A stretch of 64,000 nucleotides of DNA, taken from NCBI GenBank assembly GCA_964247675.1, contig CAXTVW010000003.1:11607-75606 (forward strand), written 5' to 3'. The first letter of the stretch is position 1. Each line of letters opens with the position of its first letter. This document shows positions 32,987-41,768 of the stretch, piece after piece. The translations under genes and the position numbers were made by a program. Source of the stretch: BOG-908 sp964247675. Lineage in GTDB: Bacteria > Pseudomonadota > Alphaproteobacteria > Acetobacterales > Acetobacteraceae. The notes below the pieces were generated by a model. It did not search any database. It was not told where the DNA came from and saw only the letters and a program-made list of their open reading frames with translations.

Positions 32987-34933
32987 ATGCGCAGTAATCT
33001 CACACGAAAGCTGATGAGCGAGCATCTCGTTGAGGGGCGGATGCAGCCTGATGAAGAGGTTGCATTGCGTGTGGACCAGGTGCTGCTGCAGGACGTACTT
33101 GGTGTTCTGGCCATGCTGGAATTCGAGGCGATGGGGTTGGACCGCGCCCAGGTAGGAGTCGCCGCGCAGTACGTGGATCATAACCTGGTGCAGGCCGACA
33201 ACATGAATGCCGACGAGCATCTGTTCCTGCGCAGTGCAAGCCAGCGATTCGGCATCTGGTACAGCAAGCCGGGCAACGGCATCAGTCACCCGGTTCACAT
33301 GGAATATTTCGGCAAGCCTGGTCAGGTGCTGGTCGGATCGGACAGTCACACACCTTCTGCCGGCTCACTCGGTATGCTGGCGTTCGGCGCTGGTGGCGCG
33401 GACGTCGCGCTGGCTCTGGCAGGACAGCCGCTACGGTTCCGCATGCCTTTGGTACGAGGCGTTCGCCTGGTGGGAAAGCTGCGTGACTGGGTGAGCGCAA
33501 AAGACGTTATCCTCGAATTGTTGCGTCGCCACGGCGTCAATGGTGGCACTGGCCGGATAATCGAGTATTACGGGCCCGGGCTGGACTGCCTGGCAGCCAT
33601 GGACCGGCACGTTATCGCCAACATGGGAGCTGAGCTCGGCGCAACATCGAGCGTCTTTCCCTCCGACCACGCAGTGCGCGACTTCTTGCGCGAACAGGGA
33701 CGCGAGGCGGACTGGTCGCCCTGCCAGGCCGATCCGGAGGCGACCTACGATGAGCACGAAGAGCTTGACCTATCGGCCATTGAACCGCTGATTGCCCTGC
33801 CTTCCAGCCCGGGCAACGTCGTGCCTGTTCACGAAGTGGCAGGTCGCGAGATATTCCAGTCCTACCTTGGATCTTCAGCGAACCCCGGCTTTCGGGACTT
33901 TGCCGTTGCCGCCCTCGTGTTGCGGGGAAAGCAGGTTCACGATCGGGTGTCGCTCGACATCAATCCATCCACGCGCGGGATTCTGGCGGCCCTGACCAAC
34001 GAGGGACGGCTTACCGATCTGGTGCGTGCCGGTGCGCGTATCCACCAAGCAGGCTGCAACGGCTGCATCGGCATGGGCCAGGCTCCCGCATCGGGCCGGG
34101 CAAGCCTGCGCACTGTGCCTCGCAACTTTCCCGGGCGTTCGGGCACACGTGAGGATAGCGTCTTCCTCTGCAGCCCCGAGACAGCCGCTGCCTCCGCGCT
34201 CACCGGCGTGATCACCGACCCGCGCAGCCTGGACATGGCCTACCCGCATATCGATCCACCAAAGCGAGCGTCCCTGAACACCGCCATGTTCATTCCGCCG
34301 GTGCCAGCGCAAGCATCAAAGCTTATCCCGCTCGCGAAAACACCGGATATCGTGTCCATTCCTGAACTGGATCCATTGCCTGACAACATAAAAGTGTCCG
34401 TGGCACTGAAAGTTGGTGATGATGTATCGACCGACGACATCGTCTCTGGCGGCGTCAGGGTTATGCCGTTGTGGAGCAACATCCCGAAGCTTGCGGAGCA
34501 TGTTTATCGTCAATTAGATGTCGACTACGTTCAGCGCGCCCAGGCTGCACGAGACAACGACGGACATGCGATAGTCGGCGGAAGCAACTACGGTCAAGGA
34601 TCAAGCCGCGAGAACGCCGCGTTGGCACCGCGTCATCTCGGGTTGCGCGTCGTACTTGCTAGAGGTTTTGCCCGCCTTCACTGGCAGAATCTCGTGAACT
34701 TCGGTGTACTTCCGGTGACTTTCGTGGACTCCGACGATTACGACGATATCGCGCAAGGCGATACGGTATGCTTCGCCGGCCTGCACGCGACGCTCCGGGC
34801 ATCGCCTGACGTGCCGGCAACACTCACAAACGGGCAGGTTGTAAGGCTGAGGCACGATCTTTCACCGCGGCAAATCGAGGTTTTGATAGCAGGCGGTGTA
34901 ATCAATCAGTTACGCGGGCGTATCGCGGCGTGA
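32987..34933 (+). CDS. Aconitase-family hydratase with Ser in place of one cluster Cys
   Basis: 648 residues, similar to the short AcnA-like bacterial forms. Present are GSDSHTPSAG, the Cys pair QAGCNGCIGMG near residue 357, and the swivel-domain motif GGSNYGQGSSRE. The first cluster ligand of aconitases lies in a GSCTNS motif; here the equivalent near residue 295 reads GSSANPGF, with Ser for Cys. The [4Fe-4S] centre may therefore be atypical. It probably isomerises or hydrates a branched di- or tricarboxylate feeding the lyase just upstream. Confidence 0.85.
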   Translation: MRSNLTRKLMSEHLVEGRMQPDEEVALRVDQVLLQDVLGVLAMLEFEAMGLDRAQVGVAAQYVDHNLVQADNMNADEHLFLRSASQRFGIWYSKPGNGISHPVHMEYFGKPGQVLVGSDSHTPSAGSLGMLAFGAGGADVALALAGQPLRFRMPLVRGVRLVGKLRDWVSAKDVILELLRRHGVNGGTGRIIEYYGPGLDCLAAMDRHVIANMGAELGATSSVFPSDHAVRDFLREQGREADWSPCQADPEATYDEHEELDLSAIEPLIALPSSPGNVVPVHEVAGREIFQSYLGSSANPGFRDFAVAALVLRGKQVHDRVSLDINPSTRGILAALTNEGRLTDLVRAGARIHQAGCNGCIGMGQAPASGRASLRTVPRNFPGRSGTREDSVFLCSPETAAASALTGVITDPRSLDMAYPHIDPPKRASLNTAMFIPPVPAQASKLIPLAKTPDIVSIPELDPLPDNIKVSVALKVGDDVSTDDIVSGGVRVMPLWSNIPKLAEHVYRQLDVDYVQRAQAARDNDGHAIVGGSNYGQGSSRENAALAPRHLGLRVVLARGFARLHWQNLVNFGVLPVTFVDSDDYDDIAQGDTVCFAGLHATLRASPDVPATLTNGQVVRLRHDLSPRQIEVLIAGGVINQLRGRIAA

Positions 34934-34960
34934 GCGTCCAGCAGCGCGTGGCGCGATAAT

Positions 34961-34984
34961 GCTGTCCCGCTGATCAGGGACAGC
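34961..34984. promoter_or_regulatory. Island palindrome, site 6
   Basis: GCTGTCCC-N8-GGGACAGC, same arms as site 4 with a different spacer, 51 bp upstream of VOC copy 2. Position relative to the start is nearly the same as at site 4. Confidence 0.65.
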
Positions 34985-35022
34985 GCATCCGGCCTGCTGC
35001 GCCTATGTTCAATAAACGCAGG

Positions 35023-35655
35023 TCCGGAGGACAACATGGCTGATCTACCCGTACTCGAGCTGGCCAAGCCTTCTACATCTACGGCCGAAGCAGGGCTGAC
35101 GCCTCTGATGCTCAATCATGCCGCGTGGGTAACGCACGATGTGGAAGCGACGGCAAATTTCTACACGCGCGTCATGGGCATGGAGCTGGCCAGCACGATC
35201 TATGATGACAGCGTGCCTTCGACCGGCGATGCCTTTCCCTACTTCCACATCTTCTTCAGCATGCAGGACGGATCGACCATCGCCTTCTTCGAGGCGCCGG
35301 GGCTGCCTGTCCGGGCTGAGTCGACGCATCCCGCCTACGACATCTTCGATCACATCGCACTTCAGGCGACCGACCGGGGCGAGGTGGACCGCTGGGCCGA
35401 CTGGCTAAGACAGAACGGCGTAAGCCTGATCGGCCCGACCGACCACAAGGGTATGATTTACAGCATCTACTTCCATGATCCGAACGGCATCCGCCTGGAG
35501 ATAACCGCGCCGCTGGATCCTGACTGGAACAAGCACACCACGCAGGGCTATGCCGACCTCAAGATGTGGTGCGACGCCAAGAAGAAGGCGGTGGCGGAGG
35601 GCAAGGATGTTGCCACTGAAATGGTGACGCTGATCCGCAAGCAACGTCAGCGATA
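35023..35655 (+). repeat. Direct repeat, copy 2 (633 bp, VOC gene)
   Basis: Second copy of the 633-bp identical segment. The downstream junction falls inside the last codons, giving this copy a different C-terminus. Confidence 0.9.
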
Positions 35656-35692
35656 TGAATCATTGAGCGACTCGAGAAGCACGCATGGCTGA
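35036..35692 (+). CDS. VOC-family protein, putative extradiol dioxygenase (copy 2)
   Basis: 218 residues. Identical to copy 1 through the RQRY near the end, then a different tail ending STHG, so the metal triad H28, H106, E155 is the same. It overlaps the following alpha/beta hydrolase start by 8 bp, whereas copy 1 is followed by a cupin. Pairing of a ring-cleavage dioxygenase with a hydrolase and, next, a flavin hydroxylase resembles meta-cleavage gene order. Copy 2 is probably the one in its original operon, but this cannot be decided from sequence alone. Confidence 0.85.
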   Translation: MADLPVLELAKPSTSTAEAGLTPLMLNHAAWVTHDVEATANFYTRVMGMELASTIYDDSVPSTGDAFPYFHIFFSMQDGSTIAFFEAPGLPVRAESTHPAYDIFDHIALQATDRGEVDRWADWLRQNGVSLIGPTDHKGMIYSIYFHDPNGIRLEITAPLDPDWNKHTTQGYADLKMWCDAKKKAVAEGKDVATEMVTLIRKQRQRYESLSDSRSTHG

Positions 35693-36860
35693 ACACGAGC
35701 TTCAGTTCGAGTGGGTTCACCTCTGCTATGACGAAGCGGTGTCTTTCACCGAGACCTATGGATTCGCCGGCAACCAGGGATCCGTGAACCTCGAGGGGAT
35801 ACTGATCCGTCCCCTCGGCGTGACGTCACGGACATTGCACATCATGATGCATCCGTCCGCGACGATGCAACTGCTGCCGGTGCCCAGGGCTGCCGCCCGC
35901 CGGGGCGCACATGTGCTATGTGCCGGCAGTCGCTACGCAAAGAATGACTCCGCCTGCATCTTGGAAAAGGTTCTTCTCGATCTTGGCGCCTTCGTAGCTC
36001 ACGCCAAAAAGGTTTGGGGCTACGAACGTATCGTGCTGCTCGGCTGGAGCGGGGGCGGATCGCTCGCCCTCTTCTACCAATCGGAGGCAGAACACCCCAG
36101 CATCGTCAAGACGCCTGCGGGGGATCCCGTGAATGTGGCAGGCGCAGCACTTATTCCGGCAGACGCCATCATCTACCAAGCCGCACATATATCACGCGCC
36201 AGATTGCTCGTGGACATGATCGATCCGTCTGTCCGGAACGAGACAGACCCCGATGATCGAGATGTCGAACTCGACATCTATAATTCGGCAAACCCGAACC
36301 AGCCGCCCTACACCGCTCCTTTTATTCAGCGGTATCGTGAGGCTCAATTGGGCAGGATACGGCGCATCACTGCCTGGTCGAAGGACATTCTCACTCAGTT
36401 GAACGAGCGTGGAGGGGACGATGTGGAGCGAGGTTTCGTTGTTCATCGGACTCTGGCAGATCCGCGGTTCCTGGATCCCTCTATCGATCCTAATGGACGC
36501 CGGCCAGGTTGGTGTTACCTCGGCAAACCGTCGGTGGTAAACAACGGGCCGGTTGGTCTTGCGCGGTTCGCCACGCTCCGGGCCTGGCTCTCGCAATGGT
36601 CAGTCGATGACACTAATGCAGACGGACTGCGCTGCGTAAAGAAGGTTACGGTCCCCCTGCTTGTGATCGAAAACGGTGCGGACGATGCTGTGCCGCAGCC
36701 ACATACACAAGCAATATTCGACTGCGCCGCGAGCGGTGACAAAACCTTCGTCCTGATGGAAACCGCTACTCACTACTATACGGGTCAGCCAGCCGAACTT
36801 GCTGCCGTCACGAAGCTCACCGCTGATTGGCTGGGCGAACGCGGCTTAGGCCAGATTTGA
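35685..36860 (+). CDS. Alpha/beta hydrolase
   Basis: 391 residues. The nucleophile elbow GWSGGGSLALF is near residue 121; VTVPLLVIENGADDAVP carries the acid and ATHYYTGQ the His, completing a plausible catalytic triad. It is longer than the roughly 280-residue MhpC-type C-C hydrolases because of an inserted lid. Translationally coupled to VOC copy 2, so hydrolysis of the ring-cleavage product or of an ester substrate is the likely job. Confidence 0.82.
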   Translation: MAEHELQFEWVHLCYDEAVSFTETYGFAGNQGSVNLEGILIRPLGVTSRTLHIMMHPSATMQLLPVPRAAARRGAHVLCAGSRYAKNDSACILEKVLLDLGAFVAHAKKVWGYERIVLLGWSGGGSLALFYQSEAEHPSIVKTPAGDPVNVAGAALIPADAIIYQAAHISRARLLVDMIDPSVRNETDPDDRDVELDIYNSANPNQPPYTAPFIQRYREAQLGRIRRITAWSKDILTQLNERGGDDVERGFVVHRTLADPRFLDPSIDPNGRRPGWCYLGKPSVVNNGPVGLARFATLRAWLSQWSVDDTNADGLRCVKKVTVPLLVIENGADDAVPQPHTQAIFDCAASGDKTFVLMETATHYYTGQPAELAAVTKLTADWLGERGLGQI

Positions 36861-37011
36861 GCCAAGTGCCCCTCCCCAGCACGCAAGCGCAAGCAGGTTG
36901 GTTTTCAGCGATACCACGCTGGCAGATCGGCCAAATGACGTATCGCCCAAGACGGCCGTATCTCACATTTGACCCAACCGGCAGTTTAGGACGTTCGCAA
37001 TCACGCAAGGC

Positions 37012-38787
37012 ATGTTAGTCATGGTCGATTTAAGAGTTCCCGTTTTGATCGTCGGCGGTGGCGGGTGCGGATTGACGTCTTCGATTTTTCTATCCGGATT
37101 AGGCATCGAGTCACTCCTTATCGAACGACACGAGGGGCCGGGGCGTATGCCGAAGGCGCGTTATATCAACCAGCGCACTATGGAGATCCTGCGTCAGTAC
37201 GGCCTGGCCGATGACGTCTACAGCAAATCCATGCCCCTGAAACACATTTCGCGAATAAGATGGTCAACAAGCTTGGGCGGGGACGGCCCTCTCGACAGGC
37301 GCAAGATCTTCGAGTTCGAATCTTTTGGCGGCGGTTCGCTCGGGCACTACAAGGAGGACAGTCCCTGTGAAAGCACCCTGTTTCCGCAAGTTCGTCTTGA
37401 GCCGTTACTCGCCTCCATTGCCGAGAGTCGCGCCCCGGGACGCGTCCGTTACAACCATGATGCATTCAGTTTCGAGCAGACTGACGAAGGCGCTATCGTG
37501 CGGGTGCGCGATCGCGCCACGAACCAGGAATACACCGTTCGCGCGGATTATGTCATCGCTGGGGACGGCGGGAAATTCATCGGCCCGCGCGTCGGCGCGG
37601 TGCTTGAAGGCCCCACCAACATCGTCGACATGGCTACCTTATACTTTCGTGCCGATTTGTCGAACTGGTGGCCTGATGATCATGCGATGACGACATGGTT
37701 CGTCAATCCGAGCGGAGGCTCCTGGGCAAGCGGCGTGCTGGGCCAGCTTGGTCCTACGAAGTTCGGTCGTCATTCCGAAGAGTGGATGTTCCACTTTAGC
37801 TTCAAGCCTGATGACCCAGCGCGTGCAGATGCCTCCTTGTTGGTGCCACGAATGCGTGAGCTGATGAAACTCCCGGATCTCGAAGTCGACCTCATCGCGA
37901 TTGGCAACTGGGTTGTAGAGGGTGTGCTTGCAAACAGCTTCCGTTTTGGGCGTACTTTCCTTGCCGGAGATGCTGCGCACCGTCACCCGCCGACGACGGG
38001 GCTGGGGTTAAATTCCGCCATACAGGATGCGCACAATCTGACTTGGAAACTCGCAGCTGTCCTCAAAGGTACGGCTCCGCCTTCTTTGTTAGCTAGCTAC
38101 GAAGCCGAAAGGCGGCCGGTTTGCGCGCGGAACGTGGACTGGGCCCTGCTCACGTTCCATAACCACGCACTCACCGACATCGGACTTGGACTGAACAGGG
38201 CAGATCCTGAGCGAAGTGCCGCAAATCTTGCGGCGTTCTTTGACGATGGGGATTTAGGTGAAATACTTCGGACCCGGCTTTCTCGTATTGTGGATGTGCA
38301 GCGCATGGAGTGGCAGGCCCATGACTTGGAAATCGGCTTCTTCTACGACAAGGGCGCAATCACTCCGGATGGTTCGCCGCGGCCCCGGCCTGATCCGACC
38401 GGACAAACCTATGTCCCAACCACGCGGCCGGGCCATCGTCTGCCGCATGCGTGGCTGACCCGTGACGGCACCCGCCGCTCGACCTTGGACCTGACCGCCC
38501 CTGGCAGGATGACGCTGCTGCTTGGCGCTGAAGGGGAGACGTGGCGTGCTGCGGCTGAGCGCGTCAGGGAGACACTCAACGTGCCGTTGGATGTCGCATC
38601 GGTCGGCAATGATGGAGGTTGGCGAGATGAGGAAGGCCGCTGGCGCGTGTTGCGCGAGGTCGGTGAAGATGGCGCGCTCCTGGTTCGCCCCGACAATCAT
38701 GTCGCATGGCGGATGGCGCATGCACCGAGTGACTTAGATGCCACTCTACAATCTGCGATCACCACCACGTTACGAGGATTGTCTTAG
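37012..38787 (+). CDS. FAD-dependent aromatic hydroxylase (PheA/TfdB family)
   Basis: 591 residues. VLIVGGGGCGLTSSIFLSGLG is the FAD-binding Rossmann motif; DYVIAGDGGKF is the DG motif; FLAGDAAHRHPPTTGLGLNS is the GD motif that also contacts FAD. The C-terminal thioredoxin-like domain (about 450-590) is that of phenol 2-monooxygenase/2,4-dichlorophenol hydroxylase. It inserts one oxygen ortho to a hydroxyl, using NAD(P)H. It follows the hydrolase in the same direction and would prepare a catechol for the VOC dioxygenase. A second ATG three codons on is equally possible. Confidence 0.9.
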   Translation: MLVMVDLRVPVLIVGGGGCGLTSSIFLSGLGIESLLIERHEGPGRMPKARYINQRTMEILRQYGLADDVYSKSMPLKHISRIRWSTSLGGDGPLDRRKIFEFESFGGGSLGHYKEDSPCESTLFPQVRLEPLLASIAESRAPGRVRYNHDAFSFEQTDEGAIVRVRDRATNQEYTVRADYVIAGDGGKFIGPRVGAVLEGPTNIVDMATLYFRADLSNWWPDDHAMTTWFVNPSGGSWASGVLGQLGPTKFGRHSEEWMFHFSFKPDDPARADASLLVPRMRELMKLPDLEVDLIAIGNWVVEGVLANSFRFGRTFLAGDAAHRHPPTTGLGLNSAIQDAHNLTWKLAAVLKGTAPPSLLASYEAERRPVCARNVDWALLTFHNHALTDIGLGLNRADPERSAANLAAFFDDGDLGEILRTRLSRIVDVQRMEWQAHDLEIGFFYDKGAITPDGSPRPRPDPTGQTYVPTTRPGHRLPHAWLTRDGTRRSTLDLTAPGRMTLLLGAEGETWRAAAERVRETLNVPLDVASVGNDGGWRDEEGRWRVLREVGEDGALLVRPDNHVAWRMAHAPSDLDATLQSAITTTLRGLS

Positions 38788-38897
38788 AATCGCCTTACCC
38801 ATCGCCGGTCGAAGACACTCGTCGCGATTGGGTGTGTGCAACAAAGCACGGTTGCCAAGTCCGTTGAGTGCTTTGGATACTTGTCTAGGAGTGCCGA

Positions 38898-39190
38898 TTG
38901 TCAGCATTTATGGTGGTATACATGAAAATAATAGACGACAGCTGGATGTCGTCGTACTTCGCCGCCGTGCCCAAACTGCTAGCTGATTACGGCGCGCACC
39001 AAGTGGCTGGCGCAAGAACGATCTTGCAGGTAGAGGGGGAGATGGATACACCTGATCGCATTGCTGCATTCAGTTTCCCCTCACTTGATGCAATCGGACT
39101 CTTTTTGGCCGACGAACGTTACCAAGCGTTCAAGACGCTACGTCAGAGCGGCGCATCGTCAGAAATATTTATCTTTGACAACTCGGTAAC
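38898..39190 (+). CDS. DUF1330-like small protein, cut by assembly gap
   Basis: About 98 residues before the gap. MSAFMVVYMKI... and EGEMDTPDRIAAFSFPSLDAI with FLADERYQAFKTLRQ match the ferredoxin-like DUF1330 fold. The TTG start is preceded by AGGAG at normal spacing and gives the usual N-terminus; ATG codons four and eight codons later are alternatives. Small dimeric proteins of this type often act as accessory or degrading enzymes beside oxygenases. The C-terminus is hidden by the gap. Confidence 0.65.
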
Positions 39191-39290
39191 NNNNNNNNNN
39201 NNNNNNNNNNNNNNNNNNNNNNNNNNNNNNNNNNNNNNNNNNNNNNNNNNNNNNNNNNNNNNNNNNNNNNNNNNNNNNNNNNNNNNNNNN
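39191..39290. other. Assembly gap (100 N)
   Basis: A run of exactly 100 N, usually a placeholder for unknown length. After it, about 120 bp precede the ferredoxin; one frame there ends FSNLGIAP then a stop, possibly the C-terminus of a gene lost in the gap. Confidence 0.95.
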
Positions 39291-39411
39291 TCCCCGTTTC
39301 AGCAACCTGGGTATTGCGCCGTGAAATGGCACGGTCACGTTCCGTTTTCATCGAGGGCGCTTCCTCGCAATACTGCCGACGAGTCACGTGAGACAAGGAG
39401 AATAGGATCCG

Positions 39412-39729
39412 ATGCCGCAGCTTGTTGTTTCAACGCGCAAAGGTGAGCTGAGGCCTGTCGAAGCCGGGGAGGATGTCTCGGTAATGGAGGCGATACGCGA
39501 TGACGGGATTGACGAACTACTTGCCCTCTGCGGCGGGTCCTGCTCCTGCGCGACCTGTCATGTCTATGTCGACCAGGAGTTCAGCGCTCGCTTGCCCGTC
39601 ATGAGCGCGGACGAGGATGAGCTGCTCGATGGTTCGAGTTACCGGACGGCTGCATCGCGGCTGTCCTGCCAGATTATGTTAACGCCAGTCCTTGACGGTC
39701 TTTGCGTTACGATCGCGCCGCAGGACTGA
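39412..39729 (+). CDS. [2Fe-2S] ferredoxin, adrenodoxin/putidaredoxin type
   Basis: 105 residues. Cluster ligands lie in CGGSCSCATCH (C-x5-C-x2-C pattern with one extra Cys) plus the distal LSCQI. This type passes electrons from an FAD reductase to a cytochrome P450 or a ring-hydroxylating oxygenase. The matching reductase follows 5 bp later. GAGAATAGG precedes the ATG. Its terminal oxygenase is not seen; the gap directly upstream is the likely place. Confidence 0.9.
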   Translation: MPQLVVSTRKGELRPVEAGEDVSVMEAIRDDGIDELLALCGGSCSCATCHVYVDQEFSARLPVMSADEDELLDGSSYRTAASRLSCQIMLTPVLDGLCVTIAPQD

Positions 39730-39734
39730 TCGCT

Positions 39735-40988
39735 GTGACGGCTAGGTTTCACGGCTGCAACGACGCCGCAGCACACTTTGACATCGTTATCGTTGGTGCC
39801 GGGCACGCGGGCGCGCAAACCGCTTCCGCGCTGTGCCAGGCCAAGTTCGCCGGTTCTATCGCCATAATCGGCGACGAACCCGATCTTCCCTATGAGCGGC
39901 CGCCGCTGTCAAAGAGTTACCTCTCCGGTGACATGGCCGCCGAGCGGCTGCTGATCCGTCCCGCTTCCTACTGGGAGCAGCGCAACGTGACCATCCTGAC
40001 GAACAAGCGCGTAAGCAAGGTGGACCCAGATTCGCACAAGGTCACCTGTGAGGATGGGCAGGTGATCTGTTACGGAAACCTCGTGTGGGCAGCTGGGGGA
40101 TCCGCGCGCCGTCTGTCATGCTCCGGACATGACCTCGCCGGCGTTCATACGGTCCGTACCCGGGCAGATGTCGACCTCATGCGCCGAGAGCTTGGCTGGA
40201 TCAGGCATGCGGTCGTGATTGGCGGCGGCTACGTCGGGCTCGAAGCGGCCTCCGCACTCGCCAAAGCTGGGAAGCAGGTCACCGTAGTGGAGTTGCTCGA
40301 CCGCGTGCTGGCACGCGTCGCCGGTGAACCGCTGTCGCGTTTCTATGAAGCCGAACACCGTGCGCATGGTGTCGACGTGCGCCTCGGGACAGCAGTGCAG
40401 TGTTTCGAGGGCGCACGTGGTCGCGTCGAAAGGGTCAGGTTGCAAGGTGGCGAGGTCTTGGCCTGTGATATGGCCATCGTAGGAATTGGCATTGTGCCCG
40501 CGGTGGAACCGCTGTTTACGGCCGGGGCGGCAGGTAGCAATGGCGTGGCGGTCGACCGGCAATGCCGAACGAGTCTTGCGGACGTTTTCGCTATTGGCGA
40601 CTGCGCGCTTCACGTCAACCGGTATGCCGGAAATGCCACAATCCGTGTCGAGTCAGTACAGAATGCAAATGACCAGGCGAACGTTGTCGCCAGCGTGCTG
40701 ACCGGTACGCCTGCATCCTACGATGCCGTGCCGTGGTTTTGGTCCAACCAGTACGACCTGAAGCTGCAAACAATCGGCTTGTCGCTCGGATACGATCAAG
40801 TGGTTGTCCGTGGCGACCAGAGAGCCCGCAGCTTCTCTCTCGCCTACCTCAAGGCTGACCGCGTCATCGCATTTGACTGTGTGAACGCGACCCGAGACTA
40901 CGTGCAAGCCAAACGGCTTGTTGTCGGTGGTCTAATTGTACCAGCACAACAATTGGCTGATACTAGTATTCCGCTGAAGGCGATGTAG
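39735..40988 (+). CDS. FAD-dependent ferredoxin reductase (putidaredoxin/rhodocoxin reductase type)
   Basis: 417 residues. IVIVGAGHAGAQTASAL binds FAD, VVIGGGYVGLEAASALA binds NAD(P)H, and DVFAIGDCALH closes the FAD site; PPLSKSYL is the family hallmark. The GTG start is chosen after AGGACTG; an upstream TTG would overlap the ferredoxin gene. It reduces the preceding ferredoxin, making a class I P450 or Rieske electron-transfer chain without its oxygenase in the visible sequence. Confidence 0.9.
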   Translation: MTARFHGCNDAAAHFDIVIVGAGHAGAQTASALCQAKFAGSIAIIGDEPDLPYERPPLSKSYLSGDMAAERLLIRPASYWEQRNVTILTNKRVSKVDPDSHKVTCEDGQVICYGNLVWAAGGSARRLSCSGHDLAGVHTVRTRADVDLMRRELGWIRHAVVIGGGYVGLEAASALAKAGKQVTVVELLDRVLARVAGEPLSRFYEAEHRAHGVDVRLGTAVQCFEGARGRVERVRLQGGEVLACDMAIVGIGIVPAVEPLFTAGAAGSNGVAVDRQCRTSLADVFAIGDCALHVNRYAGNATIRVESVQNANDQANVVASVLTGTPASYDAVPWFWSNQYDLKLQTIGLSLGYDQVVVRGDQRARSFSLAYLKADRVIAFDCVNATRDYVQAKRLVVGGLIVPAQQLADTSIPLKAM

Positions 40989-41054
40989 CATCGTAAGAAG
41001 CCGGTAAATGTTTCGACCCATCGCGCGTATTGAAGCCTGACAACTGGAAGTATC

Positions 41055-41768
41055 ATGGCCAAGACAACAATTCATGGAAATGCGACAAGTGCCTTATCAA
41101 ACTTGCTCTTCGATGGCATGAGTATCTGTGTCGGTGGTTTCGGCTTGTGCGGCATCCCAGAGCGGCTTATCGAGGCCATAGAATGTTCGGGGGTTCGCGA
41201 TCTTCTCATTGTCTCGAACAATGCCGGTGTTGACGGCGTCGGCCTAGGAACACTTTTGCGCTCGCGCCAGGTCAGGAAGATGGTGGCCTCTTACGTCGGC
41301 GAAAACAAGGAATTCGCCCGGCAGTATCTTGCACAAGAACTCGAGGTCGAGTTTTGCCCGCAAGGAACGCTCGCCGAACGCTGCCGCGCAGGTGCTGCCG
41401 GAATAGCCGGTTTCTACACGCGAACCGGCGTCGGCACCTTGGTTGCTGAAGGGAAAGAAGTCAAAAAATTCGCGGGCGAAGACTACATACTCGAACTTGG
41501 CATACGGACTGATCTTTCAATCATTAAGGGGTGGAAGGCGGATGAGGCCGGCAATCTGATCTTCCGAAGAACGGCACGAAACTTTAATCAGACGATGGCC
41601 GGGTCTGGGGCGATCTGCATTGCTGAGGTTGAGGAGATTGTCTCGACCGGCAGTCTGGATCATGACGGGATCCACTTGCCAGGTATCTACGTCGATCGCC
41701 TGCTAGTCGGGGCGCCTTATGCGAAACCAGTCGAGTTCCGCACCGTGAGACAAAGGGAGGCAGTTTGA
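41055..41768 (+). CDS. 3-oxoacid CoA-transferase subunit A
   Basis: 237 residues with the family I CoA-transferase alpha fold: ICVGGFGLCGIPERLI (the glycine-rich loop), SNNAGVDG, and EFCPQGTLAERCRAGAAGI. Works as a heterodimer with the next gene, moving CoA from succinyl-CoA to a 3-oxo acid (acetoacetate or 3-oxoadipate). The stop overlaps the start of subunit B. Together with the thiolase it completes degradation to acetyl-CoA. The A/T-rich codon choice differs a little from neighbours. Confidence 0.92.
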   Translation: MAKTTIHGNATSALSNLLFDGMSICVGGFGLCGIPERLIEAIECSGVRDLLIVSNNAGVDGVGLGTLLRSRQVRKMVASYVGENKEFARQYLAQELEVEFCPQGTLAERCRAGAAGIAGFYTRTGVGTLVAEGKEVKKFAGEDYILELGIRTDLSIIKGWKADEAGNLIFRRTARNFNQTMAGSGAICIAEVEEIVSTGSLDHDGIHLPGIYVDRLLVGAPYAKPVEFRTVRQREAV

